From the NCBI GenBank assembly GCA_009928265.1, contig RFPR01000012.1, positions 1 through 23,268 on the forward strand: DNA of 23,268 nucleotides. Direction: 5' to 3'. The position numbers and the translations under genes are program-made. Positions 1-6,837 of the stretch are shown here, one piece after another. The notes under the pieces are model-generated. The model did no database searches. It saw only the letters and a program-made list of their open reading frames with translations, and was not told the DNA's origin. The DNA is from Pseudomonadota bacterium. Its GTDB lineage: Bacteria > Verrucomicrobiota > Verrucomicrobiia > Chthoniobacterales > UBA6821. Within the stretch, counting starts at the first letter, position 1; each line of letters begins with the position of its first letter.

Positions 1-373
1 GGCCGCCTTTGAGAAAGCAGGTTGCTTTCGCAATGATTCGGGGGAGCCAGGGAATCCCATCCAGTTCCTCTGTCTTGGCAGGAAGTTCGGAAGCCTCGGT
101 CACAGTTGTGGCAGTGGCCCCCTTCTGGTGGACGAGAAAGTAGTCGCGGCGTGCGGCGGCGATTTGTAAGGCGGTGTTCCAATCCGGTTCCCCGGTCCCG
201 GTGACATCCTCGGCCCAGTCATAGAGATTGATTGGCCGCAGGCCGATAGAGGCCAGCCAAGTGGTCTCCTCCTGCGTGAAGTAGGAAGAGAGATCACGGT
301 TACCTCCCCGGTAGAGATCGATGGTCTTGTCGTAGATGGCTCGAAGTCGTGCCGTCCAGTTGTAGGAAGTCAT
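1..373 (-). CDS. DUF5069 domain protein, C-terminus beyond the window
   Basis: The minus-strand frame is open from an ATG at 371-373 to the window edge, giving about 124 residues. It starts MTSYNWTARLRAIYDK and contains LASIGL, LYDWAED, AARRDYFLVHQ, LPAKTEEL and GIPWLPRII. I recognise this arrangement as the DUF5069 family, small cytoplasmic proteins common in Verrucomicrobiota and related phyla. Their biochemical role is unknown to me. The family call is from memory of the motifs. Little appears to be missing, since the WLPRII motif lies near the family's end. The start lies 8 bases after the dodecin stop, so the two genes are probably cotranscribed. No useful Shine-Dalgarno is present, because the only purine run (GCGGAG) abuts the ATG. 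Confidence 0.72.
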   Translation of the reverse strand, partial: MTSYNWTARLRAIYDKTIDLYRGGNRDLSSYFTQEETTWLASIGLRPINLYDWAEDVTGTGEPDWNTALQIAAARRDYFLVHQKGATATTVTEASELPAKTEELDGIPWLPRIIAKATCFLKGG

Positions 374-381
374 CTCCGCTA

Positions 382-591
382 TCAGGACTCTAGCGTCGCA
401 CCGATTTTCACGGTGACCTGCCAGTGAGCGATCTTCCCATCTTCCAGATGGGCACGGGTTTCGACGACCTCAAGCCAGCGGAGGTTTTTCTCAGTCAGGG
501 AGGCCTTTGAGACTGCATTCTTAACGGCCTCGTCGCTGCTGATCGGAGAGGATCCGACGAGTTCGATCTTTTTGTAGGTGTGCTCGCTCAT
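382..591 (-). CDS. dodecin family flavin-binding protein
   Basis: This 69-residue protein begins MSEHTYKKIELVGSS. It matches dodecins along its whole length: the N-terminal strand YKKIELVGSS, a helix, then LRWLEVVETRAH and HWQVTVKIG. Dodecins assemble into hollow dodecamers that bind stacked flavins. The Trp in LRWLEV and the Gln in HWQV fall where the family has its flavin-contacting residues. Expected roles are flavin storage and protection from flavin photochemistry, in the cytoplasm. The frame is open 14 codons further upstream, but the usual dodecin N-terminus begins at the ATG at 589-591, so I chose that start. A purine-rich stretch precedes it without a classical ribosome-binding site. 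It sits 8 bases before the DUF5069 gene. Confidence 0.93.
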   Translation of the reverse strand: MSEHTYKKIELVGSSPISSDEAVKNAVSKASLTEKNLRWLEVVETRAHLEDGKIAHWQVTVKIGATLES

Positions 592-644
592 ATCTTTATT
601 TTCATCCAGTTCCCTGCGTCTGTCCATGGACAACCGGCAATTGA

Positions 645-747
645 TTCACAGGGATAAAGGTGATGAAGGAAATAGGCGGATATCAATCGAGAAAGGTTTT
701 GGATCCCCTGAAAACTTTATCCCTTTGATCCCCTTTATCCCTGTGAA
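645..747. repeat. imperfect hairpin of 9-base repeats between holA and dodecin
   Basis: TTCACAGGGATAAAGG at 645-660 is exactly complementary to 732-747. Pairing continues inward to 669/723 with two mismatches (661/731 and 665/727), giving a stem of about 25 pairs around a loop of about 53 bases. Each arm is itself a degenerate 9-base repeat: GGGATAAAG, GTGATGAAG on the left, and CTTTATCCC, TTTGATCCC, CTTTATCCC on the right. It occupies most of the 175-base gap between the holA stop and the dodecin start. It could form RNA structure on either strand, so it may act as a terminator, an mRNA stabiliser or a REP-like dispersed element. Its function is inference. Confidence 0.7.
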
Positions 748-766
748 CTACAAAGGATCCTATGGA

Positions 767-1918
767 TCAGCGTATACCTTTCGTCGCTTCCGGCTTGGCC
801 ACGATCCGGACGATCAGTTCCGTCAGGATTGTCTGCTCGGAGCCGTGGCCGCTCAGGAGTTTGCGGTTTGCATCGCGGCAGGCCAGGAAGGCCTTCTCCA
901 GATGTTCCAGTCCGAAACGTGCCGCGTTAGCGGCGGCGAGGCCGATCCCGTAGGTATTGAGCTGTCCGTCCTTCTTGCGGGGAAGATGGGCCGTGTCCTC
1001 GGCACGGAGCTTGCGGAGTTCCGAGGCGAAGAACTGCGGCTGGGCCGGTGCCTTGAGCTTGTAGCGTTCCATCAGATCCTTCGCGACAAGCAGGTTGCGG
1101 ACGGTGGGAACGATCGCAGCGAGTAGGATGCCGACGGCGTTCTCTCCCTGGCGCAGGAGTTGGGAAAGGGTGTCGAGGCAGAGGGGGAGGTTGCGTCGGT
1201 TGATCGCGTCGCTCAGGTCGAAGATGCCTCCCGCACGGGTGACCGGGACGAGATCGCGTACAAGTTGCTCGGTTACCATGGCACCCTCACCGGCAGCAGT
1301 GGCTAGTTTCTGGATTTCGCCCTGTAGTTGCCCGCTGTTTGCACCGATCCGTCCAGCCAAGACTTCGGCGGCGCGACGATCGATCTTTACGCCACGCTCA
1401 CGGCAGCGATCGGCTACCCAGTCAATCAGGTCATCCTCGGAGTGGCCGCCGAATCCTCCGATCTCGATCTTGTCCTTGACCGTGGTCTCGGCCGCCTCGC
1501 AGAGCGACTTGTAGAATCCGCGGCGCTTGTCCGGTTCGGGGGCGCTGATCAGCAGAGTGATTCCGTCCGGAAGGCCTTCGCGCAGGGCTCCGAGGAATTT
1601 TTCAAGGGCTTCCTGCACTGTTTCGGATCGCCCCTGCACCGAGTCCTTCAGAAAGGTGACTCCTTTCATCCAGACCAGCTTGCCGCCGAAGAAGGGTAGG
1701 GTACGGATCGCCCCGATCGTCTGATTAATCATCTCGACAGCGCAGTCGACCGTGTCGGCCGGAAGTTCGATCGTCTCCATGCCGAACTCCCCGGCATCGG
1801 GCGGGGCGAGTTTTGCCGCCAAATCCTTGGCCGCCATGCGGACCTCCGCTTCGTCACTTCCCGTTACGAAATGAAGACGGGGTATCTTCTCGGTGGCTGG
1901 GGCTTTGCGGGTGGCCAT
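767..1918 (-). CDS. holA: DNA polymerase III subunit delta
   Basis: This 383-residue protein has the delta-subunit pattern. The N-terminal strand is PRLHFVTGSDE, followed by the FFGGKLVWMKGV segment (family type 'PFFSDKRLVVL') and a lid segment around IDWVADRCRERGVKIDRRAAEVLAGRIG. NSGQLQGEIQKLA follows near the middle, then a helical collar domain containing FDLSDAINRR. Delta is the clamp-loader subunit that opens the beta clamp so it can be loaded on primed DNA. It acts in the clamp-loader complex at the replication fork. Length is close to the usual 330-390 residues. The gene follows uvrB by 45 bases of heptad repeat. The ATG at 1916-1918 lacks a Shine-Dalgarno. Confidence in the family is high, although delta sequences diverge widely. 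Confidence 0.9.
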   Translation of the reverse strand: MATRKAPATEKIPRLHFVTGSDEAEVRMAAKDLAAKLAPPDAGEFGMETIELPADTVDCAVEMINQTIGAIRTLPFFGGKLVWMKGVTFLKDSVQGRSETVQEALEKFLGALREGLPDGITLLISAPEPDKRRGFYKSLCEAAETTVKDKIEIGGFGGHSEDDLIDWVADRCRERGVKIDRRAAEVLAGRIGANSGQLQGEIQKLATAAGEGAMVTEQLVRDLVPVTRAGGIFDLSDAINRRNLPLCLDTLSQLLRQGENAVGILLAAIVPTVRNLLVAKDLMERYKLKAPAQPQFFASELRKLRAEDTAHLPRKKDGQLNTYGIGLAAANAARFGLEHLEKAFLACRDANRKLLSGHGSEQTILTELIVRIVAKPEATKGIR

Positions 1919-1924
1919 TGGGAA

Positions 1925-1961
1925 AAGGCTAAAGGCTGAAAGAGGAAGGCTGAAGGGAGAA
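1925..1961. repeat. degenerate 7-base tandem repeat between uvrB and holA
   Basis: The spacer reads as five consecutive purine-rich heptamers: AAGGCTA, AAGGCTG, AAAGAGG, AAGGCTG, AAGGGAG. It fills nearly all of the 45 bases between the uvrB stop and the holA start. The transcribed strand is pyrimidine-rich, so it offers holA no ribosome-binding site. Similar heptad-phased sequence recurs near 14426 and 21577. Confidence 0.65.
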
Positions 1962-1963
1962 AT

Positions 1964-2290
1964 TCAGCGTTTCTTCCACCCTTTTTTTCCCTTTTGGGTT
2001 TTTTCTTTCGATCGACTTCCCATGCCGGCGGTGACTGCTCCGCCGCCCTTGAGTTCCATGATTTGATCTCGGAGGAGGGCGGCCCGTTCGTATTCCAGTT
2101 TCCGGGAGGCATCTTTCATCTCGGTCTCGAGTTCCTTGATGAGGGCAGCGACGTCGACGGGGCCTTCCTGGACCCGGGCACTCTCTTCCTGGTCACCCGA
2201 GATGAGGACGCGGAGGCTCTCTTGCACGGGTCGACTGACGCTGCGCGGAGTGATGCCGTGCTTGCGGTTATGCTCCATCTGGCGTCTGCG
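1964..2290 (-). pseudogene. uvrB: detached UvrB C-terminus (UVR domain) in the -1 frame
   Basis: This frame supplies the part of UvrB missing from the main frame. It reads RRRQMEHNRKHGITPRSV, a linker, then the UVR domain ALIKELETEMKDASRKLEYE followed by RAALLRDQIMELKG. It ends in a lysine-rich tail (KEKTQKGKKGWKKR). The UVR domain is the part of UvrB that pairs with UvrC and recruits it for the 3' incision. Extended upstream, this frame meets a TGA just before 2300, so it is not an independent gene. Its only internal ATG is at 2276-2278. Both halves retain full family similarity, so the break is either very recent or an error in the sequence. A single extra base in the GCCGC run at about 2288-2293 would fuse the frames. 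Confidence 0.88.
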
Positions 2291-4104
2291 GCGGTGACGT
2301 CAAGGAGGTCACGAATGCTTCCGGTGATCTTGTCGGCAAAGAGGACGACTTCACCGTGGAGGTGTCGGGCGGCGCGGCCGGCCGTTTGGATCAAAGAGGT
2401 GCGGCTACGCAAAAAGCCCTCCTTATCGGCATCGAGTACGCAGACGAGGCTCACCTCGGGGAGGTCGAGTCCCTCCCGGAGGAGGTTGATGCCGACCAAT
2501 ATGTCGCATTCCCCGGCACGAAGGGATCGAAGGATTTCGACCCGCTCGATCGTGTCGACGTCGCTGTGGATATACCGGACCTTCAGGCCGATCTCTCGGA
2601 GGTAGTCAGTGAGATCCTCGGCGGTCCGTTTGGTGAGGGTTGTGATGAGAACACGTTCGTTGCGCTCCACGCGCTGGCGACAGAGTTCAATGGTCTCGTC
2701 GACCTGTCCCTTAAGTGGTCGGATGACAATCCGAGGGTCGAGGAGGCCGGTAGGCCTAATGATCTGCTCGACGATGAGCGGAACGCCGTGAGCAGTAATG
2801 TCGAGCGCCTCGGTGGCGGCATTGGGTTTAACCATTCTGGGATCGATCGGGGAGGGGAGGCGATCATCAGGGAGATGGAATCCGGTGTTTCCGGAGTAGC
2901 TATTGAGAATCTCAAGGTCGGCGGGCGTTGCACTGATGTAGAGCCCCTGCTTGGTCATCCCGGTAAATTCGGAAAAGTTTAAGGGCCGGTTGTCCAGGGC
3001 GCTCGGGAGGCGGAATCCATACTCGACAAGGGTCATCTTCCTCGCACGGTCGCCGGCATACATCCCGCCCACCTGCGGGAGTGTTGCATGGGACTCGTCC
3101 ACGATGAGGAGGGTATCCTCGGGTAGGAAGTCCATGAGGGTATAGGGTCGTGATCCCGCCTTACGTCCCGTGAGGTGGCGGGAGTAGTTTTCGATCCCGT
3201 TGCAGTAGCCCATCTCCTGCATCATCTCGAGGTCGTATTCGGTGCGCATCTTGATCCTCTGTGCCTCGATGTATTTGCCATTCGCTTCGAACCAGGAGAC
3301 GCGCTCAACCATCTCATCCCGAATGTTTCGCATGGCGACCTGCATCTTTTCCTTGGGCGTCACGAATTGCTTCGCGGGGAAGAGGGTCAGATGGGTGAGT
3401 TCGCCCCGGGTATGGCCGGTGAGGGGATCGAAGAGGGTGATCCGGTCGATCTCATCGCCAAAGAATTCGAGGCGCACCGCCTCCTCGTCGTTCTGGGCGG
3501 GGAAGATTTCCACAACGTCACCCCGGACGCGGAATTTTCCCCGGCCGAATTCGATTTCGTTCCGCTCGTAGAGCATTGTGACGATGGTGCGAAGGACCTC
3601 TTCACGGGTGATCCGCTGACCGCGCTTTACGCTCAGCACCATCTGAAGGAAGTCTTCGGGAGATGCCAGGCCGTAGATGCAGGAGACGCTGGAGATCACG
3701 ATCACGTCGCGCCGGGTGAGCAGCGAGCTGGTGGTGGAGAGGCGTAGACGCTCGATCTCCTCGTTGATGGAGCTGTCCTTCTCGATGTAGGTGTCTGAGC
3801 GCGGGATGTAGGCCTCGGGCTGGTAGTAGTCGAAGTAGCTGACGAAATACTCGACGGCGTTGTCCGGGAAGAACTGGCGGAACTCCGAGTAGAGCTGGGC
3901 TGCCAGCGTCTTGTTATGCGACATGATCAGCACCGGCCGGTCGAGGTTCCGGATAATGTTCGCCGCGGTGAAGGTCTTTCCCGAACCAGTCACGCCGAGG
4001 AGGGTCTGGTGACGGTTTCCCGCGAGGATCGAGCGGGTCAGCTTGTCGATCGCCTGTGCCTGATCCCCCTGCGGAGTGTAGTCGGAGCGAAGCTGGAAAG
4101 ACAT
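2116..4104 (-). CDS. uvrB: excinuclease ABC subunit B, main reading frame (frameshifted near 2290)
   Basis: UvrB is the helicase-like damage-verification subunit of nucleotide excision repair, loaded by UvrA and then binding UvrC. From the ATG at 4102-4104 it reads MSFQLRSDYTPQGDQAQAI, followed by Walker A GVTGSGKT (about residues 37-44) and the beta-hairpin region YFVSYFDYYQPEAYIP. Further on come the DESHATLPQ box, EGLDLPEVSLV and motif VI QTAGRAARH. After FADKITGSIRDLLDVTA the frame departs from the family. The last roughly 58 codons (RWSITAST onward) are unrelated, and the expected continuation lies in the -1 frame. As written the product is 662 residues without the UVR domain; a one-base correction gives about 713. 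The frame is open further upstream to 4374, but that stretch has no UvrB similarity. CACCTCC, not a Shine-Dalgarno, precedes the ATG. Confidence 0.93.
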   Translation of the reverse strand: MSFQLRSDYTPQGDQAQAIDKLTRSILAGNRHQTLLGVTGSGKTFTAANIIRNLDRPVLIMSHNKTLAAQLYSEFRQFFPDNAVEYFVSYFDYYQPEAYIPRSDTYIEKDSSINEEIERLRLSTTSSLLTRRDVIVISSVSCIYGLASPEDFLQMVLSVKRGQRITREEVLRTIVTMLYERNEIEFGRGKFRVRGDVVEIFPAQNDEEAVRLEFFGDEIDRITLFDPLTGHTRGELTHLTLFPAKQFVTPKEKMQVAMRNIRDEMVERVSWFEANGKYIEAQRIKMRTEYDLEMMQEMGYCNGIENYSRHLTGRKAGSRPYTLMDFLPEDTLLIVDESHATLPQVGGMYAGDRARKMTLVEYGFRLPSALDNRPLNFSEFTGMTKQGLYISATPADLEILNSYSGNTGFHLPDDRLPSPIDPRMVKPNAATEALDITAHGVPLIVEQIIRPTGLLDPRIVIRPLKGQVDETIELCRQRVERNERVLITTLTKRTAEDLTDYLREIGLKVRYIHSDVDTIERVEILRSLRAGECDILVGINLLREGLDLPEVSLVCVLDADKEGFLRSRTSLIQTAGRAARHLHGEVVLFADKITGSIRDLLDVTAADARWSITASTASLRAASVDPCKRASASSSRVTRKRVPGSRKAPSTSLPSSRNSRPR

Positions 4105-4214
4105 GGAGGTGATGGCCGAGTGTAACGGGTAAACCTTCAGTCTCTCTCCAAAGTCGGGTGGTGGCAACAAGCAGGGCAGGGAATGGGCTGTAAATCGGGA
4201 ATACAGGACTCCCT

Positions 4215-4238
4215 TTCGTGCGATTCGTGATGTTCGTG
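4215..4238. repeat. three TTCGTG units at 9-base spacing upstream of mqnE
   Basis: TTCGTG occurs at 4215-4220, 4224-4229 and 4233-4238, with an exact 9-base period. It lies in the 170-base divergent gap between uvrB and mqnE. On the other strand the pattern is CACGAA with variable triplets between. It resembles a degenerate 'CACGAA' intergenic repeat that I recall from Verrucomicrobiota and other phyla; that comparison is from memory. The gap must also hold the promoters of both genes, but I see no convincing -35/-10 pair and no LexA-like palindrome near uvrB. Confidence 0.6.
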
Positions 4239-4274
4239 GTTTCTTCCCCCGCTGTGTTTCGGTAAATTGCTCTG

Positions 4275-5408
4275 ATGAACAGGCGTCTCCTTGATCCCGC
4301 TCTTCTTCCAATCCTCGACAAGGTCGAGGCGGGGGAACGTCTGATCGGGGAGGAAGGTCTGGCCCTTTATGCATCCCGGGACCTGAACGGGATCGGTTTC
4401 CTTGCCAACATCGTCCGGGAACGGAAGAACGGGAATGTGGCGACCTATGTTTTCAACCGCTACATCAATTACTCCAATCTTTGCATCCTGAACTGTCAGT
4501 TCTGCGCCTTCAGCGCCAAGAAGCGAGATCCCCATGCCTTTGAAATGGCGATTCCCGAGATCGCCGCCAAGACCAAGGAGGCATGGGAAGGAGGGGCCAC
4601 CGAGATCCACATGGTGGGAGGTCTTCATCCAACCCTCCCGTCCCAATGGTATCTCGACCTGCTCGGCGCGATGCGAGCGGCTGCGCCTGGAATTCATCTG
4701 AAGGCCTTTACGGCCATCGAGATCCGTCATCTTTCAGAGCGGATTTTTAAGAAACCGCTTCAGGAAACCCTGGAAATCCTCCGTGATGCGGGGCTGAATG
4801 CCCTAACTGGGGGAGGGGCTGAGATCTTTGACCAGCAGGTGAGGGACACGATCTGCCGAGGCAAGGAAACGGGCGAGGAATGGCTTGAGGTGCACCGCAC
4901 TTGGCACAGGATGGGTCAGCGCAGCACGGCCACCATGCTTTACGGCCATGTTGAGACCCCTGCCCATCGCATTGATCACCTGATGAAGCTTCGCGGACTG
5001 CAGGATGAGACCAAGGGTTTCACCGCCTTCATCCCCTTTGCCTTTGTTCCCGAGACCACGGAACTGGCCCATATCCGCCCAGCCGCCTCTACGGATGAAC
5101 TGAAGAATCTGGCCATCTCCCGCTTGATGCTCGACAACTTCGACCACATCACCGGCTACTGGATCAGCCTTGGTCTTCCCTTGGCCTCGATTGCCCTGAA
5201 TTACGGGGTCGATGACCTCCATGGGACCATCCAGGAGGAGAAGATTTTCCACATGGCTGGGGCAAAGACACCCCAGCAGCAGACGGTCGCCGCCATGGAG
5301 AAGGCGATTCGTGAGGCTGGTAGGGAACCGATGCAGAGGGACACCTTCTACAGAAGGATTGAGTCAACCGTTCCCAAGAAGGCCGATCCTGAAGTGGTCA
5401 CTGCGTGA
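4275..5408 (+). CDS. mqnE: aminofutalosine synthase MqnE (radical SAM)
   Basis: MqnE joins the chorismate-derived enolpyruvyl benzoate with S-adenosylmethionine to make aminofutalosine in the futalosine route to menaquinone. The 377-residue protein carries the radical-SAM CxxxCxxC motif as C70-ILN-C74-QF-C77 after FNRYINYSNL. Family signatures follow: EIHMVGGLHPTLP, HLKAFTAIEI, LTGGGAEIF, ATMLYGHVET and LQDETKGFTAFIPFAF. These distinguish it from its relative MqnC, which makes the cyclic intermediate. Length is typical. The stop codon overlaps the mqnA start by one base (TGATG), implying translational coupling. No Shine-Dalgarno precedes the ATG. The other pathway genes (mqnB, C and D) are not in this window. 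Confidence 0.95.
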   Translation: MNRRLLDPALLPILDKVEAGERLIGEEGLALYASRDLNGIGFLANIVRERKNGNVATYVFNRYINYSNLCILNCQFCAFSAKKRDPHAFEMAIPEIAAKTKEAWEGGATEIHMVGGLHPTLPSQWYLDLLGAMRAAAPGIHLKAFTAIEIRHLSERIFKKPLQETLEILRDAGLNALTGGGAEIFDQQVRDTICRGKETGEEWLEVHRTWHRMGQRSTATMLYGHVETPAHRIDHLMKLRGLQDETKGFTAFIPFAFVPETTELAHIRPAASTDELKNLAISRLMLDNFDHITGYWISLGLPLASIALNYGVDDLHGTIQEEKIFHMAGAKTPQQQTVAAMEKAIREAGREPMQRDTFYRRIESTVPKKADPEVVTA

Positions 5409-6172
5409 TGATTCCGGCACCGAGGATAGGCTGCGTTCCTTACCTCAACGCCCGTCCCTTGCTGGAAGGCATCGGATATCCGGTGACAGAGATAGTTCCT
5501 GCGCGTCTCGGAGACCTCTTCTTGGAAGGAACGTTAGATGCTGCTCTGCTCTCCTCGGTGGATGTACTAACAATGTCCGATCCTGCAGTGGTGGACGGCA
5601 TTTCGATCAGCTGCCGGGGGCCTGTTCAGAGCGTCCTGCTGGCTTACACCGGTGAGCTCTCAGACATCCGCTCGGTCGAGCTTGATCCTTCCTCCCATAC
5701 ATCAAATCTATTGGCTCAGATTGTCTTGGGAGAGTTCCATGGGCTTGAATTAGAATATGTCCAATTAACAGAAAGGATAAAAATCAATTCTCCGGCTGTG
5801 ATTATTGGGGATCCAGCGTTATCTGCTTCAAAACGGCCATCTCATTCTGGGCTCAAGTTTCTTGATCTAGGTAGTGAGTGGGTGCGTTATACAAGTCTTC
5901 CATTTGTCTTTGCCCTGTGGGTACTTAGAAATGATTATCCGAATAAATCAGAGTTAGCTTCACTTCTCCGAAGTGCCAAGCAGGCGGGACTCGGCGTGAT
6001 TGATCGGATTGCAAAGGCAACCGCTGATCCGGAGTTCACCAAATCCTATCTCGGGGGGGCAATACGCTATGACCTAGGTACCGAGGAAAAGCGGGGATTG
6101 GAGTGTTTTAGGGATTTTGCAAAAAAAATAAATAGCGATATGAATTATGAAAATAAAATCACTTATTTCTAA
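5408..6172 (+). CDS. mqnA: chorismate dehydratase MqnA
   Basis: MqnA removes water from chorismate to give 3-[(1-carboxyvinyl)oxy]benzoate, the first committed step of the futalosine menaquinone route and the substrate of MqnE encoded just upstream. The 254-residue protein opens with RIGCVPYLNARPLLEG, the family hallmark. DAALLSSVDVL follows, then SHTSNLLAQIVL, VIIGDPALS and LGSEWVRYTSLPFVFALW, all of which fit the periplasmic-binding-protein-like MqnA fold. I chose the ATG at 5408-5410, which overlaps the mqnE stop. A GTG three bases earlier is also in frame. The 3' half, from about 5690, is clearly more AT-rich than the 5' half and ends in an A-run-rich segment near 6120-6170. Confidence 0.93.
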   Translation: MIPAPRIGCVPYLNARPLLEGIGYPVTEIVPARLGDLFLEGTLDAALLSSVDVLTMSDPAVVDGISISCRGPVQSVLLAYTGELSDIRSVELDPSSHTSNLLAQIVLGEFHGLELEYVQLTERIKINSPAVIIGDPALSASKRPSHSGLKFLDLGSEWVRYTSLPFVFALWVLRNDYPNKSELASLLRSAKQAGLGVIDRIAKATADPEFTKSYLGGAIRYDLGTEEKRGLECFRDFAKKINSDMNYENKITYF

Positions 6173-6221
6173 GTATCCGGAATGCCTTGCCTCTCCATGT
6201 CTTGACACTAGGATCCCAGTC

Positions 6222-6410
6222 ATGATGAAGCTCATGCCAATCCTGTCACTGTTCCTTCTAGCCGGGTGTGCCGCGCCTCCTCCGGTCAGGATCGCCAGTT
6301 CCATTCTCGGACGGACTGTTCTGAAGAAGGAACGAGAGGAGTATCAGGCAGCTCATCCCAAGACTTCACCAACTCCTGTCCCGAATCCTGTCTCCGCCCC
6401 CCAAGGATAA
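6222..6410 (+). CDS. small putative lipoprotein
   Basis: The 62-residue product begins MMKLMPILSLFLLAGCAAPPP, a short signal peptide ending in a clear lipobox (LLAGC). Cleavage would leave a mature lipoprotein of about 47 residues. Its body is charged (LKKEREEYQAAHP) and its end is Pro-rich (TSPTPVPNPVSAP). I recognise no domain. The frame is open upstream to 6147, inside the mqnA end, but the signal peptide requires the start at 6222 or 6225. AGGA lies 8 bases upstream, one of the few plausible ribosome-binding sites in the window. It is 49 bases after mqnA and 21 before the next small exported protein, so it may be cotranscribed with them. Localisation is inferred from the lipobox; function is unknown. 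Confidence 0.72.
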   Translation: MMKLMPILSLFLLAGCAAPPPVRIASSILGRTVLKKEREEYQAAHPKTSPTPVPNPVSAPQG

Positions 6411-6431
6411 AACAAGTCATCTTTCCGAGTG

Positions 6432-6827
6432 ATGTACCGAGCAGCCACCCACCTCAGCGGACATTTGTTTTTAGCGCCGTTGATGCTTGCCGTGATTGCT
6501 CTCATGGCCCCCCGGGGTACACTCTCTGCCCAGACTCAGTCACCCCAACAGGTCCTCGCTGCGATGGAGAAGTGTCGTGACCAGGTGATCGGCGGACTTT
6601 CCTTCTCTGAAAAGATGAAAATGAAGGCTGCGATGAGCGCCATTGAGAACAAGCCCGAGTTTGTGGCGGCCAATAATGCGGTAAAAAATGCTCCTACCTT
6701 GGAAGCGCAAATCGAGGCTAGGAAGGCTCTCTCTAAGGTAAAACTTGATCTGATCGCCCAGCAGGATCCCTCCCTGAAGCCTATTGTGGATAAAATCCGT
6801 GCGGCCCAGGCTATGGTGCTTAATTGA
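6432..6827 (+). CDS. small exported protein of unknown function
   Basis: This 131-residue protein has an N-terminal hydrophobic segment (LFLAPLMLAVIALMAP) and a likely signal peptidase I site after LSA. The mature part is mainly helical and rich in Lys, Ala and Gln: EKMKMKAAMSAIENKPEF, AQIEARKALSKVKLDLIAQQ. A single Cys lies near the mature N-terminus. I recognise no family. It could be a periplasmic helical protein, but nothing in the sequence fixes a role. A GTG at 6429 precedes the chosen ATG and is less likely. Spacing of 21 and 10 bases to its neighbours suggests a small cluster of exported proteins within one transcript. Confidence 0.7.
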   Translation: MYRAATHLSGHLFLAPLMLAVIALMAPRGTLSAQTQSPQQVLAAMEKCRDQVIGGLSFSEKMKMKAAMSAIENKPEFVAANNAVKNAPTLEAQIEARKALSKVKLDLIAQQDPSLKPIVDKIRAAQAMVLN

Positions 6828-6837
6828 ACTGGAAGTC

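Noticed and set aside
2276..2300. Programmed ribosomal frameshift in uvrB
   Set aside because: No slippery heptamer of the usual form, no obvious downstream stimulatory structure that I can see, and UvrB is not known to be made this way; mutation or sequencing error is simpler.
2356..3747. Plus-strand open frames opposite uvrB
   Set aside because: Antisense shadows of a well-conserved gene, with no domain or start signal.
4105..4274. LexA (SOS) box or clear sigma-70 promoter for uvrB or mqnE
   Set aside because: I found no palindromic LexA-like site and no hexamer pair with acceptable match and spacing.
4105..4374. Upstream extension of the uvrB frame by 90 codons
   Set aside because: It has no UvrB similarity, covers the repeat-bearing divergent spacer and overlaps the start of mqnE; the ATG at 4102-4104 gives the normal UvrB N-terminus.
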